Source: Chara braunii
Taxonomy: Eukaryota > Streptophyta > Charophyceae > Charales > Characeae
Length of the DNA: 26,380 nucleotides
Assembly (NCBI GenBank): GCA_003427395.1
Contig: BFEA01000141.1
Span: forward strand, 595,676 to 622,055
Reading direction: 5' to 3'
Shown here: in pieces, positions 16,757-25,486 of the stretch
Layout of the letters: the number at the start of each line of letters is the position of its first letter
Numbering within the stretch: the stretch's first letter is position 1
The notes under the pieces: model-generated
What the model saw: the letters and a program-made list of their open reading frames with translations, nothing else
Databases searched by the model: none
Told to the model about the DNA's origin: nothing
Translations under genes and position numbers: made by a program

Positions 16757-17740
16757 TCATCTTCTCCTTCGTTGGATCACATTATCACCCCCTTCCTGAC
16801 TTTGTCCCGCAGTCCTAGCCAACTCATCCTGAAGCAGTGTGTTAGCTAAGAGATATACCCCGCATACCAATTTCTCGTGTTTTTCCACCTGCTGCGCCCC
16901 ATTCTCAATCGTGAGCAGGTCCTCATGTAGTTGATACTTGTTTGCTAGGGCCAGATCCATCATCCATTCTACCCGTGGCATTCCCCAAGAGTTTTCTTCA
17001 ATATAAGGTTTGAGGACTAGGTCTGGCCGTCGTACATGTCCTGGAGGTGCAACCCATACAGGTCGCCCAGGAGTAATATAGTTATCCACGGCCAGTGACC
17101 AGGACTTGATATGGAGTCTCACATCCTCCTCACTATCCAGAAACCCGTCGACTGGTGGAGTATCCTCGATTACTCCTTGGTTATTCTTATCCCAATCGAG
17201 TCGACTCAACCCATCTGCTCTATTCTTGTTCCCAAGAATTCGCTCTAACTCGAAATCAAACATCCAGATGTATGCTAGCCACCTGGCGATAGTTGGATCT
17301 GAAGGAGGGAAGTTCTTAAGAGAACCAGCTAGAGCAGTTGGGTCCACCGTCAATACAAACCGGCTGCCAAAGAGGTAATTTCTGAAAATCCTTGAGCAGT
17401 GAAGAACTGTCAAGGTTTCGCGCTTAAACTGAGAGTAATTTCTATTAGTTGTGTTAAGCGTTCGACTCTCAAACCTTAGCGGTCGTTCTTCTCCATTAAA
17501 GTCTCGTTAGATTAACACACCTCCCAGGGGTGTCGGTCCTGCGTCCGTCTTCACGATAAAGGGTCTGGTCATCACCGCCGTATGATCTGGTACCACTAGT
17601 ACCAGACCTCCTTCCTCAAACTCTTTCTCCAGACCTTCTATCACTGACTCCTGCTTATCTTCCCACTCCCAATCTTGGCCCTGGCGCACAAGTTTTCGCA
17701 GTTGTTCAGTCTTCGCCGCAAACCCTTTTATGAAAATCCT
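16757..17740 (-). pseudogene. RNase H and connector to integrase, element C
   Basis: The frame continues that of RT after a stop at 17,743. The thumb and connection (G-F-A-A-K-T-E-Q-L-R-K-L) leads to F-I-V-K-T-D-A-G-P (first aspartate), F-K-R-E-T-L-T-V-L (glutamate) and F-V-L-T-V-D-P-T-A-L (third acidic residue). The end of the domain reads I-L-G-N-K-N-R-A-D-G-L-S-R. A TAA at 17,509-17,507 lies between the first two sites where glutamine (CAA) is usual. About 150 further codons connect to integrase and end at 16,757, where the frame changes. Confidence 0.83.
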
Positions 17741-18505
17741 CTAAAAGCCACACATTCCGAGGAATCTTCTTACCTTTGTGATCGTTTCGAATGACGTTGG
17801 CCACTCGAGAATCTTATTAGTCTTCTTAGTATCTGGCCGACGACCCCTCTCGTCGTACACAAACCCTAGGATAGTGGCCCCACGCATGCAGTGCCTCGAC
17901 TTTGATCCACTGGCGGTGAGGTTATGCTCCTTTAGAAGGTCCAGGACCTTGCACAAGTCTTACACATGATCCAAGACAAAACGCCTAATCCCTGGCATCA
18001 CCTCTTGCTCATCCTTCTCCTTGGACCCTTTCACGGCCAGATCATTAATATAAGGTTGCGTGATGTGAGGGTTTAAGGGTTGCATCGCCCACACCATGTG
18101 TCTCTGAACCATGGTTACCGCGTCCGTCCACCCTTGCGGCGTGACGTTCATATGGATCAACCCTCGAGGGGTATGCATAGTCGTCATTGGCCTGTCAGAT
18201 GGGTATACAGGAAATTGATCGTAGCTCGAATATAGATCTATAAGATATATTATGACTCTCCCAGCGCAGGTTTCTGAAAGCACATTAGCATTAGGGAGAC
18301 CACCTGTGTCTCTCACTGTTACAACATTCAAGCGTTGCAAGTCTTGTACCCATCGCAGAGTCTTATTGGGTTTGATAAAGCAAAACCAGGGAGATGCATA
18401 TGGCCCACTCCAGTAATTTGAGACATGTGTACAGATCTTCCCATCGAGGTATGTAACTACATTCTCTTCATCAGCTAGATTAGGATATCGCGCACCTCGT
18501 AAGTT
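17741..18505 (-). pseudogene. Reverse transcriptase of element C
   Basis: One frame covers fingers and palm: R-W-V-Q-D-L-Q-R-L-N, then L-I-D-L-Y-S-S-Y-D-Q-F (motif A aspartate), T-P-Q-G-W-T-D-A-V-T-M-V-Q (motif B) and Q-P-Y-I-N-D-L-A-V-K-G (motif C). The catalytic Y-x-D-D has become Y-I-N-D, a GAT to AAT change, so polymerase activity should be lost. G-F-V-Y-D-E-R-G and R-R-F-L-G-M-C-G-F follow. Stops are TAA at 17,962-17,960 and TAG at 17,743-17,741, both in frame. The W-T-D-A-V and Y-x-D-D-L-A-V-K-G style differs from the A-P-A-T-F / L-D-D-I-L style of element B, so the two belong to separate lineages. Confidence 0.87.
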
Positions 18506-18916
18506 TCATGGCTCGTGAGGTACGGTGTGTATCCTAATCATTGGGATTCTGTCCACATCGAGGCGACCCCGTTCATCATCATTGAAAGCATATGCAGTAT
18601 GCCTTCCTTTTATAACTTTCACTTCCAACTGTCTTTCCTGTGCTGTATGGAAGTCCGACTCTTCAATTATCAGTACCTCCTCTGTTTCTTGATTGATACG
18701 GCATGCCCCACTTTCTTCCTTCTCACGCATTTGTCGTATCAGTTCTCGCTCCCGCTCGTAATAAACCTCTTGTTCTTCGGTTACGAGTACGGGAACTGGG
18801 CGGCACTTCTGATCTACCCTTTCGTACCGCCTTTGTGACCCTTGCTTGAGCCTACCCCTAAAAAAGGTCGAGTTGCACTTTGGGGCTGGGCTCCAAATGT
18901 TCCACCCATCCTTCAT
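18506..18916 (-). pseudogene. Protease-RT linker of element C
   Basis: A 136-codon frame rich in glutamate, arginine and lysine (E-R-E-R-E-L-I-R-Q-M-R-E-K-E-E), probably coiled coil, ending I-R-I-H-T-V-P-H-E-P before a TGA at 18,508-18,506. That ending resembles the entry to RT in this lineage, and the stop falls where tryptophan (TGG) would be expected. It is in the same frame as RT and RNase H, so only stops interrupt 18,916-16,757. It is shifted by one base relative to the protease frame upstream. Confidence 0.68.
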
Positions 18917-19581
18917 GGTATCCGATAGACCAGTTCCATTTCACTTTCGCCCTTCCTCTCCATCACCCTTTCTCTGAGGGCCTCAACTGCCTCAGGATCC
19001 GCCATCCCATAGGTAGACACTATTTCCATATCGTCCCCTATGTTCGTCAAGCTGGGGGACAATGCCTCTGAAGGTTCTTCCCCTTCAGAGTCCTCGCCTT
19101 CCAATCTCATTCTCGCCTCTTCTAACTCTTCAATAGTAAAAGAGCCAGGATTGGGCCGGTTCCTTACACTGCGCGACCCTATATAAGAGCATGTAATTAC
19201 TTCATAGTAGCCACACACATGATCGCATAACACCAGGAACATGGTCCCATCATGCTTGTTGAGAATGAGGGTTTCCGTCCTACTTAGAAACGACCGGCCC
19301 AATAGGATAGGATGGTCGAGATCCGGCATTATAAAAAAGCAAGTCCTCACTTTTACCTTGCTGATCTCAATGACCACGTTTGACGCGGTCCCTATAAACA
19401 CAGACCTGCTATTCACTCCCATGAGGACTCCATTGTCGAAGCGATCAATTTCCATCCCCAGGCGAATGGCAGGTTCCTCTTTTATGAGGTTCATCTCTTC
19501 GCTTGTATCTACCATAGCGGTGCATGGTTTCCCTTTTACTACTACCTCCACACACCCGCATGCTACGGACTTCCATTCCAT
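18913..19581 (-). pseudogene. Retropepsin-like protease of element C
   Basis: The frame shows C-T-A-M-V-D-T-S-E-E-M-N-L-I near its start and H-P-I-L-L-G-R-S-F-L about 75 residues later, the two hallmarks of a retroviral-type aspartic protease. The active-site triplet reads D-T-S instead of D-T/S-G (GGC to AGC would explain it), so the enzyme is probably dead. The C-terminal half is acidic (E-E-L-E-E-A-R and G-E-D-S-E-G-E-E) and serves as linker. The protein would process Gag-Pol inside virus-like particles. Confidence 0.8.
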
Positions 19582-19619
19582 TTCGGTGCCAGTCTCTGCT
19601 CATTCACCTTCTTTGGGGA

Positions 19620-20335
19620 TTATGGTCCCAGGCGCACGCTCACCACCAACCTTCTGGACAATCGAGCCTTTAGTTCGTCCCGTAGCTTTGGAGCAGAGGC
19701 GAGGATGTCCTTCGGGTTCAAAAGATCCTTGTGGCCCTCGAGGAGCCTGTCGACCATACTCTCCACGTCGAAACCTTCCTCCAACCGGACCGTATACTTC
19801 TTCTTCTTTCCCTTCTGGTCCTTGTCAGCGCCGGCCCTTCTGCCTCTCTTCTTTGTCCGTTCGTCGACTTTCTTATTTTCTTCTCGCCTAAACTTCTCAT
19901 CCTCGTCCTCTTCATCTTCTGGAACTTCCATCGCCTCCTTCTCGCCACTAGGTTCCGGGTTATCCTGAGGAGGTTGGCTAGAATTAGGTGGCCCTTTCGA
20001 CCTCGTGCGCGCCGCCAAAGCTGCTCTTCTAGCCCTTGATGATGGCCTCGAGGCCATCCCGGATCTAGGCGTGGAGGCTGTAACCGTTACTCCAGGCAGA
20101 TTCCAGTCTCACTCGGTGCACCAGGACCTGAATCAAAAAGGTATACTGACGGCAATTCTCCTCTCCATCTGTTGACCTCCTTATACAGGGTGGTCAACTT
20201 GCTCTGATATCTCTTGATCTTCGCCAACAGGTCCTTCATTCTTTCCATTGTGTCTCTCGCCTCTATCTGGCCTCCTTCTTCGTCGTCAGACTCAATCACT
20301 ATAGGTTCCTCTTTCATAATGCCGACTTTCATTCC
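19620..20335 (-). pseudogene. Charged linker between nucleocapsid and protease, element C
   Basis: Two frames, 20,332-20,087 and 20,057-19,620. The first is acidic (E-S-D-D-E-E-G-G) with a helical stretch (M-E-R-M-K-D-L-L-A-K-I-K). The second starts basic (S-R-A-R-R-A-A-L-A-A-R), then has a run of acidic residues (P-E-D-E-E-D-E-D-E-K), a lysine-rich part (G-K-K-K-K-Y) and a helical segment G-F-D-V-E-S-M-V-D-R-L-L-E-G-H. No catalytic motif. The long linker makes the gag-protease interval in this element unusually large. The join between frames is near 20,070. Confidence 0.6.
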
Positions 20336-20355
20336 TTACTCTACTTCTTCACTCT

Positions 20356-20919
20356 CTAAGTCTCTCCTACCTCTTCCACCCTCACTTCTTGGTGAACTTC
20401 TTTCTTCTGCCACATGCGGAATGCGGCCGGAGGAGCTGGTGGAGGCGGGCATTTGCTCTTCGCAAAGCCTCTTCTTGTCCCTCCTGGGGTCCTTGGGTCG
20501 ATGTCCTTTCCATACATATCGTAGATATCCCCATCGTAATTGGTACTTATTAGCCCGTCTTTCTCATCGCTCCTCCGGACCTGACAAAACTTAATCGTGT
20601 GGCCCTTCTGGCCACAATGCCAACAGATGGCATTTTTCCAATCTATCCTACCTCTGCCATATCCTCGGCCACCTTGTTGTCTACCTTGATTCCCTCCATC
20701 ATTCCAACCCTCATTCCCTCCTTCATTGGAGTTACCGCCCGCATTTCCTCTTCGATTTCGCCGCGACCACCATTCCCTCTGCCCCGTCCCCATCCTTGGC
20801 CTTGGCCTCGACCTCCGCCCTGATTGCCCTACGATCCTTGCAAAGCAGACTGTTGCAATTGACTCGGCGGCGGATTGGACTGACTCGCCTGCTGGGCTTG
20901 GGGCCTTGAGTATCCACAC
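20356..20919 (-). pseudogene. Nucleocapsid region with CCHC knuckle, element C
   Basis: A glycine-, arginine- and asparagine-rich region (G-G-N-S-N-E-G-G-N-E-G-W-N-D-G-G-N-Q) leads to the zinc knuckle C-W-H-C-G-Q-K-G-H-T-I-K-F-C near 20,585-20,625, intact as CX2CX4HX4C. The frame continues through D-G-D-I-Y-D-M-Y to a proline-rich end and stops at 20,356. The glycine/arginine region is shared between two frames, with the change near 20,750. It follows the gag frame ending at 20,829. Confidence 0.8.
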
Positions 20920-22005
20920 GAGACCAGGCTCATTGGTGGTCCACCATAAGAACCGAATTGCTCGCTAACAGGCCATGGCGTATAAGGGTTAAAACTTGGC
21001 CAAGGGTCCGGAGGTCCGAAGCTCGGCCATTGTCCATAAGATGGCTGCCCAGCCTGAACGGGCACCATCGCACCTATCTGTCCGTGTGACTCAGGCGGAG
21101 GCATCACAACTACTTGGGAGCATTGACCCTTCCCTGAACCTTGCCCCCCTTGGGCCTGGTTTCTGGCCTTTCTCCGAGCCTTTGTCAACTTTTGCGGCTC
21201 AGGCTCTTCTTCTTCTTCTTCTTCTTCCTCTTTCATCTCCTCCCTTGTGGCCACTTTCTTTCCTTTTCCCTGGATATGGGTCACTGTGAGCACCTTCTTC
21301 GGGGCTTTTGCCTCTTTAGTGGCCTCGAGTTGGGCTACCACCTCCTCTACCACTTTCTTCAAGTCCTGGCCGCCACTAGTTACAACGTTCATTGCCTTTC
21401 TCTTCTTTCTAGCCTGTTTCATTTGCAAGAGGTTCACCTGATCTAACTCCCCATCTGTTACATTTCTCCTTAATTGTGGCCCATGTCAGTTTCTTTCCTG
21501 GTGCGCCCTTCTTAGTCAACGCCGAGGCCTCTGAACTCATAAAATGCCCAAGGAACGTAGCACATTGCTCCTCCTCCGCCATCCCAGGGACTCTCTTTGC
21601 CATCTTTTTGAAGGCGGTGGCGAACGCACCCACCGTGGTAAACTCGTTCCGGCCTAGCATCTCTAAATCTGCTTTCGTTAATGGGTTGTCTCCCAACTTG
21701 AAGCGCCGCTGCATTTCCTCTTTAAACTTTGCCCACTCGCCATTTGCACCGACCGCCACTTTCATCACCTCTGGTCTGAGCTCCCACCAGACATATCTAG
21801 GCATCAGTTTGAACTTATCCGACTCTGATGCCTCACTAGTGACTTGCTCCAGCAGCTCGAGCCACTCGGACACTCTGTCCCCGTTAAAATGAAATATGTT
21901 AACTTTCGACACTTGAAGTCGTGCCAACTCTCTTTGTTCCAATGCCTTAATGATATCTTCTGGCGTGGCGCGAGGACCACGCACGATTCCATCGGCGTCA
22001 GCCAT
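20829..22005 (-). pseudogene. Gag capsid region of element C
   Basis: The likely start is the ATG at 22,005 (M-A-D-A-D-G-I-V-R-G). The capsid-like part has I-F-H-F-N-G-D-R-V-S-E-W-L (about residues 36-48), V-W-W-E-L-R-P-E-V, W-A-K-F-K-E-E-M-Q-R-R-F and M-A-E-E-E-Q-C-A-T-F-L. One missing or extra base near 21,437 breaks the frame, with the reading continuing in the 21,437-20,829 frame. That second part is lysine-rich, contains a run of nine glutamates encoded by a TTC/TCT microsatellite (plus-strand 21,207-21,232), then a proline/glutamine-rich end stopped by TAG at 20,831-20,829. Confidence 0.75.
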
Positions 22006-22379
22006 CTCTATCCTCTTTTCAGAGACCTGTTTAAGGAACGAAAATGTTTTAACACACAACCATCTGTCAATCTCATGACTTCCCCACTTTCATCATTCAA
22101 TTAACTATACTTTCTCCTATTAACTAAGCACGTATATTCCTATACACTAGGTAATCATCCGGTCTTTATGTCCTAAATCTAGCTCTCATTAGTCAAAAGA
22201 TCACAAGACACACTCTTTTGCCACCACAATCAAGCATACTAGTTACACATACCATCGAGGATACTATAACACGCGAACCACACACCACTACCCATCAAAA
22301 GGTTGTCGTTTTGCCTGGATCATCAGCTTGCATTTTTTAACTGGGTCCGTTCACTATGGACCCCGGTAGGCAGCCGAGA
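22006..22379 (-). other. Untranslated leader of element C between primer site and gag
   Basis: About 370 bases separate the primer binding site from the gag ATG. There is no coding frame. On the minus strand CCTTAAACAG followed by GTCTCTG lies just upstream of the ATG and resembles a splice acceptor, but the signal is weak. The stretch is AT-richer than the LTR region. Confidence 0.55.
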
Positions 22380-22397
22380 TCCCCGGCAACAGCGCCA
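22380..22397 (-). other. Primer binding site, tRNA-Asp type
   Basis: The minus strand reads TGGCGCTGTTGCCGGGGA. From memory, the primer site complementary to the 3' end of plant tRNA-Asp(GTC), used by Athila elements, is TGGCGCCGTTGCCGGGGA; this differs at one position in 18. It is preceded on the minus strand by GACAGG, so the LTR would end in ACA with a two-base spacer. Minus-strand cDNA synthesis would start here. It fixes the strand and 5' end of element C. Confidence 0.8.
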
Positions 22398-22704
22398 CCT
22401 GTCGAGCGCATCGGTCTCGCACGGGGACCCACCCGGCCGCGTCACGCAGGATTTTGCAGGACTTGTCGCGGAGAGCGTTTGCCACTCCGGTCGAGTGCCC
22501 CAGCCGTACCTCTCGCGAGCCCCTACGACAGGACAGGGTCACCCGAGGCACCGCTTACCTCCACCTGCGGGAGTTGTCACCATCCCTTGGGTGGGCGTAT
22601 CCCTGGCGAGCTACTGAACCACATGCGAAGGTTTTTCATATGCAATTGCAGAGGTGGCCCAGCCGAGGGCGTTTCTCATTCGCTGTAGCATAGGGGGTAC
22701 GCGT

Positions 22705-23230
22705 GGTTAACGCCCAAATCGGACCCGCACGCGAATCGACGCACTGGGGGGCTAAGGTCCCAAACGCGACTCGACGCCGGTCGACTAGGACGCATCACAC
22801 ACACCACGCGTTACACCACAACACTCGCACACATGGAAGGACACAAAACAAATACCATAACAATACAACAACACAACAACACTCCTAGTCCCTTCATTAT
22901 CCGACCCATAACCTTCTGAAGCGAGAGTCAGATAGACATCGCACGTAAGACTTTAGTATAAAATTGCGCAGGCGTAAGGCCTTCTCACATCAACTAGCCA
23001 TGCGAGCATACGCAAGCAATCGCAACGATGGAGTACTACGTGGTACCCGTAGTCGAGTGATTCTCGATAGTCTCAAGGGCCATGTTCGACACTCAGGTGC
23101 CGGCTGATGAGCGCTTTGGAGGGTGAATCTCTCGACGTTAGACAACCGCCAAGTGTGGTTGAAGACCACACCCTCTTCTGCATCCTATGGAGAGGGGTTG
23201 AGTAGACAGCTTCAGGGCTGTCGTGGCGGC
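22705..23230 (-). repeat. LTR direct duplication, copy 1
   Basis: This segment shares at least three ordered blocks with 23,421-23,890. Here they are GCCCAAATCGGACC with CGACG (22,708-22,742), GGTCGACTAGGAC (near 22,782), TACGTGGTACCCGTAGTCGA (about 23,038-23,057), and CTTCTGCATCC (near 23,179). Block spacing is conserved, shrinking from an offset of about 716 to 672 bases, so chance is unlikely. Identity is moderate overall. Confidence 0.65.
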
Positions 23231-23333
23231 CCGAGATCAAGGGGTTTGATTTTGACGGTTGCCACGGACTACAACATCCAACTATGAAAACTCAAAAAGG
23301 AAGCGAACGAAGATAGAGAGAGAGGCTCACCCT

Positions 23334-23344
23334 CTTTTTATCCC
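23334..23344 (-). promoter_or_regulatory. TATA-like promoter box in the element C LTR
   Basis: The minus strand reads GGGATAAAAAG, followed by a purine-rich GGGTGAGCC and pyrimidine-rich CTCTCTCTCT. Position and context suit an RNA polymerase II core promoter at the U3/R border. A weaker alternative, TTTTATACT on the minus strand, lies near 22,957-22,965. Confidence 0.45.
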
Positions 23345-23420
23345 TGCCTAGTCCATATTCCAACTTGTATAGCCTGATAGGTCTATCAAATGGAAAGGGA
23401 AGGAACGTACGAAAGGTGTG

Positions 23421-23890
23421 TGCGGATAATGCCCAAATCAGACCCATGTGCGAGCCGACGTTCGAATGCAGATTCTCATAGGCCGACTAGGACTAGTACT
23501 CCGTCCGCACGACGCTTCGCATCATCGAAACTCGGGTCTAATCACCATAGCGTGCTTTTTCCTTTTCTGCTTGACCCGTAACTGCTCCTGCGCAAGCCCT
23601 AAGCGGAGTCCACGCGCCGGATCGTATAAGACAGTCGTGCGCGCGCAGGGCCTACACGTATCGGCTAGAAATGCAGTCCCGCGTAAGTGATAGTGATGAC
23701 GGCGCAATACGTAGTGGCCGTAATCGAGTGGCCTTTTCTGAGCCAAGGGGTCGTTCTCGATGCTCAGGCGTCGACTCAAGCGCGCGCTAAAGGGGGTAAC
23801 CCTTTAGCGAGCGCAAAACCGGCCTGAGGGCCTTACCGTCTTCTGCACCCTGAGGTGTCCCAAAGGGTGCAGGGTAAGATGGTCCCTAGG
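23421..23890 (-). repeat. LTR direct duplication, copy 2
   Basis: The partner of 22,705-23,230, with GCCCAAATCAGACC and CGACG, GGCCGACTAGGAC, TACGTAGTGGCCGTAATCGA and CTTCTGCACCC in the same order. It has extra local inverted repeats, such as GCGCGCTAAAGGG / CCCTTTAGCGAGCGC (about 23,780-23,815) and CACCCTGAGG / CCAAAGGGTG (about 23,856-23,879). It may be a solo LTR of a related family, or an internal duplication of the element C LTR. No gene is present. Confidence 0.6.
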
Positions 23891-24018
23891 GCAGAAGGAA
23901 TTCGGAGTGGTGGTGAGTTGTCTGGCGCATCACCAGCGACACGTAAACCTTTCGTCCGAAACTTTATCGTTCCACCAAAATAACTTAAAACAAAGAAAAA
24001 GAAAAAGAACATTTAACG

Positions 24019-24405
24019 TTAGCTGAAGAAAACATGAATACCCCGTCGAACCATGTTGCTGGGGGATAGCCCCATCAGTCTCGCGGCGTTTCTGTCTCCC
24101 AAGTACAGCGTCGTGCGGGCAAGTAAATCAGCGTTCGCGTGAGGGGTGATCTGTTCCGCGCTGAGCTTACGATCCGGGATGTCGTGGACAAGGACCTCGA
24201 ATTCCAGGCTCAGGACTAGCGTCCGACTCATTAAACCATCGAGGAAGAGGACGACGTAGACATATGGTCGCATAGCCCTATGGGGGTTATCCGAACTTAT
24301 GCCTACTTTAACTCTTACAATATTAGGACTGAGAAAAAGGTACTCACAATCAAACAACAAGTTGTGTGGTAGGTCACTCTCACGACAGTTATATGGTTTG
24401 CCCAT
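24019..24405 (-). CDS. Unidentified ORF, 128 codons from the first ATG
   Basis: I do not recognise this protein. The frame is open upstream to at least 24,456; the first ATG is at 24,405 (M-G-K-P-Y-N-C-R-E-S), and the stop is TAA at 24,019. The composition is balanced, not low complexity, with alternating hydrophobic segments (Y-V-Y-V-V-L-F-L-D-G-L and L-V-L-S-L-E-F-E-V-L-V) that suggest beta strands. The tail G-D-R-N-A-A-R-L-M-G-L-S-P-S-N-M looks helical. No signal peptide or obvious membrane span. It lies just outside the element C LTR region on the same strand. It may be an exon remnant, part of another transposon, or chance. Confidence 0.35.
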   Translation of the reverse strand: MGKPYNCRESDLPHNLLFDCEYLFLSPNIVRVKVGISSDNPHRAMRPYVYVVLFLDGLMSRTLVLSLEFEVLVHDIPDRKLSAEQITPHANADLLARTTLYLGDRNAARLMGLSPSNMVRRGIHVFFS

Positions 24406-24950
24406 CCGGATCCAAAAGCATATCCATTCACCAAAACTCAATCGAGATCTCTCCACACATACCTGCGATCATACACACAGCAGTCAAACGACATCGCACA
24501 CACTAAAGGGGTCAACTTTTCAGCCTTCTGCAGCTCACACCCTGCCTTATGCACACAAGCCCAACCTTTTCCCCACCATTCCTCAACAAAAAATACTCAG
24601 TCTTTAAGAAATTACCATTTGTAAGGAATCTGGGTGAAAGCCAAAAAAAAAACATAAAACCCAGCAAGGGCCAAAGCCTTAGGTTGAGAAGCAGAAGAAC
24701 AGGAAAGTTAAGTCGTGAACCGACGAAACGGCAACCGACCTGCTATCAGTGATAACAGAACAGTGGTCCTTTAAAGGATCCGACTGAACGAATCGAGCCT
24801 TCAAGCGAAATACATAAACCTGCATCACAGTACAGGCCGAAGAGAAATACTACTTTGTTCACGCCAAGAGGGGAATAATCCCTAGTTCGTAACCTAACTC
24901 CTCTACTCTGTGTGTCCGAAATTGGATTTAACGCGGGTTTCACGTTAAAA
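24406..24950. other. No gene recognised
   Basis: This stretch has short open frames on both strands without family motifs, an A run at 24,645-24,653, and generally neutral composition. No LTR border, RNA gene or coding motif was found. Confidence 0.5.
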
Positions 24951-24970
24951 AATTCAACGCGCGTTGAATT
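24951..24970. repeat. Perfect 20-bp palindrome with flanking AACGCG repeats
   Basis: The sequence AATTCAACGCGCGTTGAATT is its own reverse complement. Around it (24,928-25,005) AACGCG or its complement recurs in several further places, for example AACGCGGG upstream and TTGAACGCGCGTTGG downstream. A perfect palindrome can be a protein dimer site or form a cruciform. No neighbouring gene indicates which. Confidence 0.8.
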
Positions 24971-25049
24971 CGCGTTCAATCCCCGTTTGAACGCGCGTTG
25001 GACGGGGAAAAATGGGTTCCGCAATGATTTTTTTCCTAGGCCAAACATA

Positions 25050-25385
25050 ATCGGAAAAAATATATATATATATATGGGGTCGTAGAATTTTTTGAGGTCT
25101 ACGACCCAATATTTTTATTTTTATTTTTTGAGCTTTTAATATATTTTTAAAAAATCAAAAACATAAGCACAATGAAAAAACAAAAGCAAGAAATGACATG
25201 GGTCTTTTTTTTTTTTGGTTTCACAGAGATTTTTTAAGGGCTAAAAAAAAAACAGAAAAAAAAAATAAAAAATATAGGGTTGTAAATCTTTCAAAGAGGT
25301 ACAACAAAATATTTTCTTTTGTTTTTTTTTATAACCTCGTGTATTTTCAAAAAAAATCAAAACCATAAACAACATATTTTTTGGC
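25050..25385 (+). repeat. Tandem pair of AT-rich units each headed by a hairpin
   Basis: Unit 1 begins with (AT)n at 25,060-25,075 and then GGGTCGTAG / CTACGACCC arms (25,077-25,085 and 25,099-25,107, perfect). Unit 2, about 200 bases further on, has the diverged version GGGTTGTA / TACAAC (about 25,277-25,305). Both are followed by AATATTTT, T-rich sequence, and AAAATCAAAA-CATAA. The pair looks like a diverged tandem duplication. Long A and T runs lie between them. No gene. Confidence 0.6.
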
Positions 25386-25460
25386 CTGCATGGCTTAGGT
25401 AATCTTGCTGGGTAGACTCCCTGATTTGGCCTGCTTCGTTCACTGTTGTTGTAACCACCA

Positions 25461-25486
25461 CCATCAGATCATTTGTGATCTGATGG
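25461..25486. repeat. Perfect 11-bp stem hairpin at the foldback edge
   Basis: CCATCAGATCA and TGATCTGATGG face each other around a TTTG loop, all matched. It sits at the outer edge of the left arm of the large foldback repeat that follows, so it may be part of the same element. Confidence 0.75.

Larger units (their letters stand above)
14276..23400 (-). mobile_element. Element C: long Ty3/gypsy retrotransposon with extra 3' ORF
   Basis: Minus-strand order: LTR (from about 23,400 down to 22,400), primer binding site (22,397-22,380), gag, zinc knuckle, charged linker, protease, RT, RNase H, integrase, and a third gag-like ORF (15,213-14,276). The primer site matches the 3' end of tRNA-Asp, as known for the plant Athila group, but no chromodomain is present and the RT reads differently from typical Athila. 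The copy is dead: frameshifts in gag, knuckle, integrase and the third ORF, at least four stops in RT-RNase H, and damaged protease and RT active sites. No 3' LTR was found within the window. Confidence 0.8.
22400..23400 (-). repeat. 5' LTR of element C (outer border uncertain)
   Basis: The inner border at 22,400 is set by the primer site: the LTR ends TCGACA on the minus strand, which is TGTCGA on the plus strand. The outer border was not found. A TATA-like box at 23,334-23,344 and a purine/pyrimidine-biased stretch nearby suggest at least 950 bp. The region is GC-rich with many CG dinucleotides. A diverged direct duplicate of part of it lies immediately further out (23,421-23,890), so the real LTR may be longer and internally duplicated. 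Confidence 0.6.

Noticed and set aside
21141-21446. Plus-strand frame with poly-phenylalanine/leucine, looking like a membrane protein
   Set aside because: It is the antisense of the glutamate-rich run in the element C gag (TTC/TCT microsatellite).
22303-22693. Several overlapping plus-strand frames near the primer site
   Set aside because: They lie in GC-rich LTR sequence where open frames are common; the primer site and LTR explain the region.
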